Of a DNA stretch of 64,000 nucleotides, positions 36,127-43,163 are shown one piece after another (position 1 is the first letter of the stretch; every line of letters begins with the position of its first letter). The DNA is from Flavobacterium chilense. GTDB taxonomy: Bacteria; Bacteroidota; Bacteroidia; Flavobacteriales; Flavobacteriaceae. Made by a program: the position numbers and the translations under genes. The notes under the pieces are model-generated. The model was not told the origin of the DNA and ran no database searches. It was given only the letters and a program-made list of their open reading frames with translations. Where the stretch lies: the NCBI RefSeq assembly GCF_001602525.1, contig NZ_LSYT01000005.1, forward strand, positions 1-64,000. Direction: 5' to 3'.

Positions 36127-36807
36127 ATGAAAAATACTGCATTTTTTAAAATCTATATTGTATTTAGCATTTTATATCTCATTGTGCTCCTTTCCGGATA
36201 TGAAAATCTGGATTTATTTTTAAAACCAATTTTGATTCCGTTATTAGGATTTGGCGTTTATTTTCGCCAAAAATTCCCCTCAAAAAATATTCTTTTAACC
36301 GCATTGCTTTTTTCCTGGATTGGAGATGTTATTTTACTTTTTGCCGATATAGGCGAAATCTACTTTATTCTGGGACTGGTGTCTTTTTTAATTGCTCACA
36401 TTACTTATTGTGTGTTGTTTAACAAGCAAATTACCGGAGAAATACAGATCAACAAGCCTCTTTTTGGAATTGGAAGTCTTGTTATTGCATTCTATTTAGT
36501 TGGAATGATTTATGTTTTGATGCCTTCTTTAGGCGATTTAAAAATTCCTGTAATTGTGTATGCCGCAGTAATTTCGACCATGCTTTTATTTGCTTTTAAC
36601 GGGTATTTAATCTGGCAGAAAAACGGTGCTTTATACATTTTTTTGGGTGCAGCCGTATTTGTTGTTTCGGATAGTATTCTGGCAGTCAATAAATTTCATA
36701 CTGCAATTCAAAAAAGTTCATTTTTCATTATGCTCACTTATCTTGTGGCACAATATCTGATTGTAATTGGTGTTTTAAAACTAAATTCAAAGAACGTTGA
36801 AAACTAA
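36127..36807 (+). CDS. YhhN family protein (lysoplasmalogenase-like)
   Basis: The 226-residue protein has seven to eight membrane helices with family motifs LLTALLFSWIGDVILLF near residue 60 and a late GAAVFVVSDSILAVNKF near 180, with conserved acidic residues in the helices. TMEM86/YhhN proteins cleave the vinyl-ether bond of lysoplasmalogens. Its position 7 bp after the sterol-desaturase-family gene suggests an operon acting on ether lipids, which is inference. Confidence 0.9.
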   Translation: MKNTAFFKIYIVFSILYLIVLLSGYENLDLFLKPILIPLLGFGVYFRQKFPSKNILLTALLFSWIGDVILLFADIGEIYFILGLVSFLIAHITYCVLFNKQITGEIQINKPLFGIGSLVIAFYLVGMIYVLMPSLGDLKIPVIVYAAVISTMLLFAFNGYLIWQKNGALYIFLGAAVFVVSDSILAVNKFHTAIQKSSFFIMLTYLVAQYLIVIGVLKLNSKNVEN

Positions 36808-36875
36808 TTTTTCGCAAGAAGACTTTACAGATTTAACAGGTTTTTAAAATCTTTTAAGCTGTAGATAAAAACGTT

Positions 36876-36883
36876 TACTTTTG
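36876..36883 (+). promoter_or_regulatory. -7 promoter element of the 36905 lipoprotein gene
   Basis: TACTTTTG fits TAnnTTTG, 21 bp before the ATG. Confidence 0.55.
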
Positions 36884-36904
36884 TAATACCAATAACCATA
36901 AACC

Positions 36905-37357
36905 ATGAAAAAAATAGCTCTTTTTATCATTTTGATGCTTACTGCAACATCTTGTGTCAGTACAAGATCAACCTTAAAAAATGTTGATGATAATGCTCCT
37001 GATTTAGTTTTAAAAAAGGACAATACTTTTGTGATTACACTTTTCAGCACCGATAAAAAATACGGTTATGACCCTGATTATCCGGTTAATATTTTTTTTA
37101 GAAATACTAAGGATGAAGCTTTAAATGAAACTCGTTTTTTAAATGCTCTTGCTGGTCCAAACGGTGAAAAAATAACCTATACCCGACTTGAAACCTGTTG
37201 TCCCTTTCCTACCAAAAGAAGTGATATGGGAGCCGGATTTTTAAATGTCTACGAATTGAAATGGGAAGGTCAAAAAAAGCCCATAAAACTTTATTTGAAT
37301 ATTTATGAAAAAGGAATTTTAATGGTTCCGATGGGATTGAGACTGAAGGACAATTAG
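36905..37357 (+). CDS. Uncharacterised lipoprotein
   Basis: The 150-residue protein has a lipoprotein signal (LTATSCVSTR, Cys near residue 17). The mature part is beta-rich with a conserved-looking ARFLNALAGPNGEKI-like segment (here TRFLNALAGPNGEKI), a Cys pair LETCCPFPTKRS near 98, and a basic LYLNIYEKG strand. I recall relatives in Flavobacteriia sometimes mislabelled as KDO-8-phosphate aldolase because they neighbour kdsA; there is no aldolase domain. Function unknown. Confidence 0.85.
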   Translation: MKKIALFIILMLTATSCVSTRSTLKNVDDNAPDLVLKKDNTFVITLFSTDKKYGYDPDYPVNIFFRNTKDEALNETRFLNALAGPNGEKITYTRLETCCPFPTKRSDMGAGFLNVYELKWEGQKKPIKLYLNIYEKGILMVPMGLRLKDN

Positions 37358-37395
37358 ATTTTCATACATAAAACTTTTATTTAAGAATTAAATTT

Positions 37396-37710
37396 ATGTA
37401 CGGAACATCTCCTTTTATTTTAATTATTCTGCCATTGCTCTTTCAGCTAATATATGGCCGAAAAGCAATTGGTGAAACCATTTCATTACAATTTGGAATG
37501 GTATGCCTTATTAGTTTTATTCTACAAATCATTTTGTCAATTGTATCGTTTTATATTGCTTCATACAATTTTGCAGAAAGTATGAAAGAAACTCCTTATC
37601 GATGCGGAATGGGATTATTGGGAATTATTACTCTTGACTTTCTTCTTATTATTATTCTTATAGTAATCATGATTATTCAGTATTTTATAAAAAGATCTTA
37701 CGAAAAGTAA
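37396..37710 (+). CDS. Small membrane protein of unknown function
   Basis: The 104-residue protein has three or four hydrophobic segments (ILPLLFQLIYG, MVCLISFILQIILSIVSFYI, LGIITLDFLLIIILIVIMII) and a basic end. It begins 38 bp after the lipoprotein gene, so they are probably co-transcribed. No family recognised. Confidence 0.7.
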   Translation: MYGTSPFILIILPLLFQLIYGRKAIGETISLQFGMVCLISFILQIILSIVSFYIASYNFAESMKETPYRCGMGLLGIITLDFLLIIILIVIMIIQYFIKRSYEK

Positions 37711-37949
37711 AAGATCTTATTTTACAATATCTCACTTCTCTATGGAGAGCTTCACGCCCGTGTCCAAAATCTAAATCAGCACTAAATATTAAGTCTGGAA
37801 AAAAATTGTAAAATAGAAAAGCACCACGATTACTATAATATGACAAATGTCATTTAATGGTTTCTTTCGATATCTTAATATTGCTTTTTATTTAACATTT
37901 ATGATTACACAAAATTTTCTATTCGATTTTATAATGCCACAGCATTTTT

Positions 37950-38091
37950 AGCCCTGATAGAAGCGAAAATCATTTATTGAGAAAGCCTGTTTTTTCCGGT
38001 ATTTACAGAGCGACCGGAGGAAGCTCCTGTAAAGGCCAGGAAAAAAGGATTTGGAGATAAATATTGCAGCGGATAGCAGGATAAGCTTCTT
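37950..38091 (+). ncRNA. Structured RNA candidate, Flavo-1-like motif
   Basis: The segment opens with AGCCCTGATAGAAGCG and closes with GCGGATAGCAGGAT, ends I recall from a repeated structured element of Flavobacterium spacers and tentatively equate with the Flavo-1 RNA motif. Pairing supports a fold: CCTG (37953-37956) with CAGG (38077-38080); TTTTTTCC (37990-37997) with GGAAAAAA (38039-38046); and TTTACAG (38002-38008) with CTGTAAA (38027-38033), nested. The family name is from memory and needs a covariance-model search. Strand is inferred from the word order. Confidence 0.6.
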
Positions 38092-38133
38092 AAAAAAAAC
38101 TTAAATCTTAATCTGCTATTCATAAATCATAAC

Positions 38134-38141
38134 TACCTTTG
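38134..38141 (+). promoter_or_regulatory. -7 promoter element of kdsA
   Basis: TACCTTTG fits TAnnTTTG, 20 bp before the ATG at 38162 and 42 bp past the RNA candidate. Confidence 0.65.
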
Positions 38142-38161
38142 CGCTGTCAAAAAATCATATT

Positions 38162-38980
38162 ATGAACATACAACATATTCCACAAATTAAGCATACTGAA
38201 AGCGGTAATTTCTTTTTATTGGCGGGGCCTTGCGCTATCGAAGGAGAAGAAATGGCTCTAAGAATTGCTGAAAAATTAGTTGGTATTACCGACAAACTTG
38301 AGATTCCTTATGTATTTAAAGGATCATTTAAAAAAGCAAACCGTTCCAGAATTGATAGTTTTTCAGGAATTGGTGACGAAAAAGCATTAAAAATTTTAAG
38401 AAAAGTTTCAGAAACTTTTCACATTCCAACCGTAACAGATATTCATACTAATGAAGATGCTGATATGGCTGCACAATATGTAGATGTTTTGCAAATCCCT
38501 GCATTTTTAGTACGTCAGACTGATTTGGTTGTTGCTGCGGCAAATACCGGAAAAGTGGTCAACCTGAAAAAAGGACAATTTATGAGTCCGGAAAGCATGA
38601 AACACGCGGTGCAAAAAGTATTGGATTGCCATAACGAGAATGTAATCGTTACAGATCGTGGTACTATGTTTGGCTACCAGGACATGATTGTTGATTACAG
38701 AGGAATTCCTACTATGCAGCAATATGCGACTACGGTTCTTGATGTAACGCACTCTTTGCAACAACCTAACCAAACGGCTGGTGTTACAGGCGGAAGACCT
38801 GATATGATCGAAACTGTAGCCAAAGCGGGTATCGCTGTAGGTGTTGATGGTATTTTTATCGAAACTCATTTTGATCCTGCAAATGCTAAAAGTGATGGTG
38901 CCAACATGTTACATTTAGATTATTTTGAAGGCTTAATGACCAAGTTGGTTGCTATCAGAAAAACAGTTAACTCATTTTAA
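38162..38980 (+). CDS. kdsA: 3-deoxy-8-phosphooctulonate synthase
   Basis: KdsA joins phosphoenolpyruvate and arabinose 5-phosphate to make KDO-8-phosphate for the lipopolysaccharide core. The 272-residue barrel shows LLAGPCAIEGEE (residues 20-31), YVFKGSFKKANRSR (near 50), VTDIHTNEDA, DVLQIPAFLVRQTDLVVAAA, VNLKKGQF, TDRGTMFGYQDMIVDYRGI and the late GVTGGRPDMI. All are typical. The following gene starts 19 bp later. Confidence 0.97.
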   Translation: MNIQHIPQIKHTESGNFFLLAGPCAIEGEEMALRIAEKLVGITDKLEIPYVFKGSFKKANRSRIDSFSGIGDEKALKILRKVSETFHIPTVTDIHTNEDADMAAQYVDVLQIPAFLVRQTDLVVAAANTGKVVNLKKGQFMSPESMKHAVQKVLDCHNENVIVTDRGTMFGYQDMIVDYRGIPTMQQYATTVLDVTHSLQQPNQTAGVTGGRPDMIETVAKAGIAVGVDGIFIETHFDPANAKSDGANMLHLDYFEGLMTKLVAIRKTVNSF

Positions 38981-38999
38981 TTTTTTAATACTATTTTCA

Positions 39000-39905
39000 T
39001 TGAAAACAAATATTTTATTTTTCTTCTTGTTGTGTTTCTCTGTAAACACATTTGCTCAGGAAGAAATCGCAGTACAAAGATACACTGCACATAACAAAGG
39101 AAAATTCTTCGTTTCATGGGGAGGAAACAGAGACAGTTACACTAAATCTGATGTAAATTTCAGAGGTAAGGATTACAACTTTACGGTTGCGGATATGAAA
39201 GCTCATGATAAACCTAAAGGATGGCATGTTGACTATGTAAATCCGGTAAACATGACGATTCCGCAAACTAACTTTAGAATGGGATATTTCATTAGCGACC
39301 ATTACAGTGTTTCGATTGGCTGGGACCACATGAAGTATGTGATGACCCAAAATCAAACGGCGAATGTTACCGGTAATATTAATTTACCTGCTGATCAGGC
39401 TGGATCTTATTACAATGGAGTATATAATAATACACCTGTAGATATGTCTCAACATGGTGCTATTGAAGGCGGTTATGATAAAGGTGTTGCTCAGGGAAAT
39501 CCTCCTGCTTTTTTAATGTACGAACATACAGATGGTTTGAACTATATTAATACTGAGGTTTCCAGACATGACGATATTTCGAAATTGTTTGGTTTACCTA
39601 ATACAGATAAAGTTCAGATTAACTTAACTGAAGGTTTAGGAGTTGGAGTTTTATATCCAAAAACAAATACAACTTTATTAGGAATGGAACGTCATGATGA
39701 TTTTCATATTTCCGGATATGGTTTATCTGCAAAAGCCGGAATTAACTTTACTTTCTTCAAATATTTCTATATTCAGGGAGAGCTAAAAGGTGGTTACATC
39801 AACATGCAGGATATTAGAACTACACAAAGTAATGATGATAAAGCTTCGCAGGATTTCTTCTTTTTTCAAAGAATTATTGCTGTGGGCGGGATTTTCAGAA
39901 TCTAA
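39000..39905 (+). CDS. Outer-membrane-like beta-rich protein (TTG start)
   Basis: About 301 residues. The frame opens at a TTG at 39000, which begins a clean signal peptide (KTNILFFFLLCFSVNTFAQ). No ATG lies between it and the kdsA stop. The mature protein is rich in Gly, aromatic residues and alternating strands (GKFFVSWGGNRDSY, RMGYFISDHYSVSIGWDHMKYV), with a last strand FFFQRIIAVGGIFRI ending in an aromatic or hydrophobic residue. This pattern suits an outer-membrane beta-barrel. No named family recognised. A terminator follows at 39927-39962. Confidence 0.82.
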   Translation: MKTNILFFFLLCFSVNTFAQEEIAVQRYTAHNKGKFFVSWGGNRDSYTKSDVNFRGKDYNFTVADMKAHDKPKGWHVDYVNPVNMTIPQTNFRMGYFISDHYSVSIGWDHMKYVMTQNQTANVTGNINLPADQAGSYYNGVYNNTPVDMSQHGAIEGGYDKGVAQGNPPAFLMYEHTDGLNYINTEVSRHDDISKLFGLPNTDKVQINLTEGLGVGVLYPKTNTTLLGMERHDDFHISGYGLSAKAGINFTFFKYFYIQGELKGGYINMQDIRTTQSNDDKASQDFFFFQRIIAVGGIFRI

Positions 39906-39926
39906 TATTTCGTAAAAAAATATTCA

Positions 39927-39964
39927 AAAAAATAGCTATCATTTATTTGGTAGCTATTTTTTTT
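39927..39964 (+). terminator. Terminator after the outer-membrane-like gene
   Basis: AAAAAATAGCTA (39927-39938) pairs with TAGCTATTTTTT (39951-39962); T residues follow. Confidence 0.85.
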
Positions 39965-40071
39965 ATTATTTACTTTGTAATTCAAAGTTCTTTTTGATTT
40001 AGTTAAAATATTTAAAAATAATAATTGACCTAAAACTTTATAAAGTACTTTTAGCATTCAATTTTAAAAAG

Positions 40072-40749
40072 ATGAAAAAACAAAAATACCTGTTTCTTGG
40101 AATTACATTTCTGTTGAGTTTTGGCTGTGCATTGTTTGTAGCAATGTCTGTTTTTCCAAACAATCCGTTTTCAAAGACTAAAACAGAAAATACAATTCTA
40201 AGCAAGCTTAAAAATGGCGATATCATTTTTCAGACTTCTCAGTCTCCACAGTGCGAAGCAGTACGTATTGCTACTAATTCTAAGTTTTCTCATTGTGGTA
40301 TTATTTACAATATGAACGGGAAATGGTATGTTTTTGAAGCGGTTCAGCCTGTAAAACTTACTCTTTTTGAAGATTGGACTGCGCATGGAAAGGACAGCAA
40401 ATATGTCGTTAAAAGATTAAAAAATGCTGATACCGTTTTGACGCCTGAAGTGCTCGAAAAGATGAAAGATTATAGTCACCAGTTTAACGGAAAAGAATAT
40501 GATGCCTACTTTGAATGGACAGATACAAGAATTTACTGTTCTGAATTAGTCTGGAAAATCTATAAAAATGCAGCCGGAATTGAACTTTCGAAATTAAGAG
40601 AACTGAAAGATTTTAATTTAAGCGATCCAAGAGTTCAGAAGATATTAAAAGAAAGATATGGCAACGAAATACCTCTTGAAGAAAAAGTGGTTGCCCCTGT
40701 TGATCTCGCCAATTCAGACTTGCTTAAAACGATTATTGACAATTACTAA
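40072..40749 (+). CDS. YiiX/YebB-like papain-fold (permuted NlpC/P60) hydrolase
   Basis: The 225-residue protein has an N-terminal hydrophobic anchor or signal (about 8-28). The permuted NlpC/P60 pattern follows: LKNGDIIFQ near residue 46, the catalytic His in FSHCGIIY near 74, and the catalytic Cys in RIYCSELVWKIY near 155. Relatives cleave amide or ester bonds in cell-wall peptides or lipids; the substrate is unknown. It is flanked by terminators on both sides, so it is monocistronic. Confidence 0.88.
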   Translation: MKKQKYLFLGITFLLSFGCALFVAMSVFPNNPFSKTKTENTILSKLKNGDIIFQTSQSPQCEAVRIATNSKFSHCGIIYNMNGKWYVFEAVQPVKLTLFEDWTAHGKDSKYVVKRLKNADTVLTPEVLEKMKDYSHQFNGKEYDAYFEWTDTRIYCSELVWKIYKNAAGIELSKLRELKDFNLSDPRVQKILKERYGNEIPLEEKVVAPVDLANSDLLKTIIDNY

Positions 40750-40757
40750 AAATCTAT

Positions 40758-40790
40758 AAAAAGCTAATCTTTAAACCTGTTAGCTTTTTT
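40758..40790 (+). terminator. Terminator after the YiiX-like gene
   Basis: AAAAAGCTAA (40758-40767) pairs with TTAGCTTTTT (40780-40789), with a 12-nt loop and T-tract. Confidence 0.8.
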
Positions 40791-40838
40791 CTTTAATTAT
40801 TTACTTTGAATTTCAAAGAACTTTTAAAAATAAACTTT

Positions 40839-41291
40839 ATGAAAGATTATTGTTTTGAAAAATTGTACGAGTCCAGTAAAGAGCCTTATCAAAAATATTT
40901 TAAGAAAAACGAATCCTGGAAAATTAAAAAGGAGGAATTGATGAGCTATCCTCAAAATAGTTTAGGATTTGGTTTAGGCAATTTTCTATACAAGAATAAT
41001 TTTGATATTCAGGAAAAATTGGAAGATCATGATGTTATGCATGTTTTGACCAACACAGGAGTTTCTGTTTATGAAGAAATTGGAATGCAGTATTATCTTT
41101 TAGGAAATGGAAAAAAAAGCCTTTACTTATTTCTGGTTATAACAACTAGTACACTCTTTTATCCAACACAAATAAAATATTTCATACAGCAATACAAAAG
41201 AGGAAAACAAGCACTTCCGTTTCATTATCTGGATTTTTCGAAAATGCTTTTTATGCCTGTTAAATCTATTCAACAAGCTTTTAAAATTTAA
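40839..41291 (+). CDS. Coq4-like protein
   Basis: From ATG 40839 the protein has 150 residues; an earlier TTG at 40806 overlaps promoter-like sequence and was rejected. The EDHDVMHVLTNTGVSVYEEIGMQYYLL stretch (about 69-95) carries the HDxxH-x(n)-E metal-binding pattern of Coq4, the ubiquinone-pathway protein. Flavobacteria normally use menaquinone, so a direct ubiquinone role is unlikely; it may serve another prenyl or lipid substrate. It overlaps no neighbour and precedes a small membrane protein by 4 bp. Confidence 0.75.
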   Translation: MKDYCFEKLYESSKEPYQKYFKKNESWKIKKEELMSYPQNSLGFGLGNFLYKNNFDIQEKLEDHDVMHVLTNTGVSVYEEIGMQYYLLGNGKKSLYLFLVITTSTLFYPTQIKYFIQQYKRGKQALPFHYLDFSKMLFMPVKSIQQAFKI

Positions 41292-41295
41292 ATTT

Positions 41296-41598
41296 ATGAA
41301 AACTCATGACAAAATTTTTGAAGAAAGACAATCAACAGAATTAGCTGTTGGCACTTTTATAATCAGTACGCTTTTATTTGTACTTTATATCGTTTCAAAT
41401 GAAAGCCCTACTATTTTGGTTATTGCCTGGCCTTTTGCAGCATCGGCAATACTTTTAAACCTCATCATGCTCACTCATTTAACAGATCGGTTTATATACT
41501 TACCGGAATACCGAAAAGATATCGCTTTTAAAGCACTTATTCTTCTTTCTAATATTCCGATAACCTTTTTGTATTATTGGGTTGTAATGAGGCTTTAA
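41296..41598 (+). CDS. Small membrane protein, unknown function
   Basis: This 100-residue protein has three hydrophobic segments (FIISTLLFVLYIV, LVIAWPFAASAILLNLIML, ALILLSNIPITFLYYWVV). It starts 4 bp after the Coq4-like gene, so the two are co-translated. No family recognised. It converges on the M28 peptidase gene across a bidirectional terminator. Confidence 0.75.
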   Translation: MKTHDKIFEERQSTELAVGTFIISTLLFVLYIVSNESPTILVIAWPFAASAILLNLIMLTHLTDRFIYLPEYRKDIAFKALILLSNIPITFLYYWVVMRL

Positions 41599-41626
41599 TG
41601 ATTTTAATTCGATAATTTCTAAACAA

Positions 41627-41656
41627 AAAAGCTACAAGTATAAACTTGTAGCTTTT
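41627..41656. terminator. Bidirectional terminator between convergent genes
   Basis: Thirteen-base arms AAAAGCTACAAGT / ACTTGTAGCTTTT with a four-base loop provide a U-tract for both strands. It serves the plus-strand membrane protein and the minus-strand peptidase. Confidence 0.85.
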
Positions 41657-41677
41657 AATATATCGATTTTAAAAATC

Positions 41678-43066
41678 TTAATTTGCTGTTGGAAGAACGA
41701 TTCCGTTTTGATCCATTAAATACATTAACGTTGTCATTGTGGCGGCACCTAGTTCCAGTTCTCTTTTATTGATGGCATCAAATTTATCATTTGCTGCATG
41801 GTGATAATCAAAATAACGTTGTGAATCTGGTTTTAAACCTGCTTTAACGATTGCTTTAGAAGTTAAATGTCCAATATCTGAACCTGCGTGTCCAATTGTA
41901 AAACTGTGTACTAAATAAGGCTCAAAAAGATCTTTATACTCTTTTATTTTTTTATAATTGGCATCATCTGCTTCGATTGAAAATCCTCTAGGAGAAAATC
42001 CTCCTGAATCACTTTCTAAGGCAAAAATATGGTTTTCATTGTTTTGCTTCGAAACTTCTTCGTATTTGGCTCCGCCTTTTCCTCCGTTTTCTTCATTCAT
42101 GAATAATACTACACGAATGGTGTTTTTAGGTTTGTAGTTTAAGTTTTTCAGGATGCGAATTACTTCCATACTTTGTACTACTCCTGCTCCGTCATCATGT
42201 GAACCATCAGCTAGATCCCATGAATCTAAGTGTCCGCCAACTACCATAATGTTGGATGGGTTTACAGTTCCTGTTAATTCTCCAATTACGTTATAAGACA
42301 ATACATCCGGTAATGTTTCGCAGGATTGTTTGAAATAAAATTTTAAAGCAGGATTTGCTTTTAATGATTTACTTAATAACTCTGCTCCGTTTGTACTAAT
42401 GGCTGCTGTTGGAATATATTGCTCTTTTGGTAAATCGCCATAACTTTGAGCGCCTGTATGAGGAAAATCATCTAAACGTAAGTTCATTGAACGAACAATT
42501 GATCCTACAGCTCCAAGTTTAGCAGCTTCTTTTGCTCCGGCAAATCTTTGATCCACACAAGCGCCGTATGATACAAAAGTTTCAATGTTTTCAGGATTCA
42601 TTGGTCTGTTAAAAAACACAATTTTCCCTTTTACTTTATCCCCCAATTCTTTTAGTTCATTAATTCCCTGTACTTCTACAATTTCAGCTGTTAGTCCGGT
42701 TTTTGGTGTTGCAACTGATCCGCCCAGGGCACAAATTGGTACAACTGTTTTCGTTTTTCCATCTAAAATATAGGCGGTTTCTTTTTGACCACGAACCCAG
42801 TGAGGCACCATAACTTCTTGCAGATAAACTTTATCAAGACCTAAACTTTCAAGCTGTCTTTTGGTGTACTGAACGGCTTGTTCTGCAGTTGGTGAACCTG
42901 ATAATCGTGCACCGATATCATTAGATAAATACTCTAACCAGGAATAACACTTCGATTCGGTTAAAGCTTTTTTGTAAAATAATTTAATGTTTTTTTCATC
43001 ATTTGACTGTGCAAAAGATGTCAATCCGTTTAAAACCAAAACAGTTAAAAGAATCGTTTTTTTCAT
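41678..43066 (-). CDS. Exported M28 family metallopeptidase (carboxypeptidase Q-like)
   Basis: The 462-residue precursor has a signal peptide ending LTSFAQ. A PA-type insert (about 120-240) is followed by the M28 zinc core: GGHLDSWDLADGSHDDGAG near 277, with ligand His, bridging Asp, and NEENGGKGG near 325 with catalytic Glu and ligand Glu; ESDSGGF near 352; and a last ligand His in YFDYHHAANDKFD near 430. It is an aminopeptidase or dipeptidase for exported peptides. It sits at the downstream edge of the glycan locus but is probably unrelated. Confidence 0.93.
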   Translation of the reverse strand: MKKTILLTVLVLNGLTSFAQSNDEKNIKLFYKKALTESKCYSWLEYLSNDIGARLSGSPTAEQAVQYTKRQLESLGLDKVYLQEVMVPHWVRGQKETAYILDGKTKTVVPICALGGSVATPKTGLTAEIVEVQGINELKELGDKVKGKIVFFNRPMNPENIETFVSYGACVDQRFAGAKEAAKLGAVGSIVRSMNLRLDDFPHTGAQSYGDLPKEQYIPTAAISTNGAELLSKSLKANPALKFYFKQSCETLPDVLSYNVIGELTGTVNPSNIMVVGGHLDSWDLADGSHDDGAGVVQSMEVIRILKNLNYKPKNTIRVVLFMNEENGGKGGAKYEEVSKQNNENHIFALESDSGGFSPRGFSIEADDANYKKIKEYKDLFEPYLVHSFTIGHAGSDIGHLTSKAIVKAGLKPDSQRYFDYHHAANDKFDAINKRELELGAATMTTLMYLMDQNGIVLPTAN

Positions 43067-43163
43067 AGGTTATGTAGTATTTTTTGGTTGTGTTACAAAG
43101 GAACAAAATTCTTTAAGAAATCACATCGATTTTATATCTCCTTTTCCAAAAATAAAACTAAAA

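Larger units (their letters stand above)
37711..38161. other. 450-bp spacer upstream of kdsA
   Basis: It contains an AT-rich left half without recognisable features, a structured RNA candidate at 37950-38091 and the kdsA -7 element at 38134-38141. No coding frame looks real. Confidence 0.6.

Noticed and set aside
40801..40838. TTG start extending the Coq4-like protein
   Set aside because: It overlaps promoter-like TTACTTTG; ATG 40839 is more likely.
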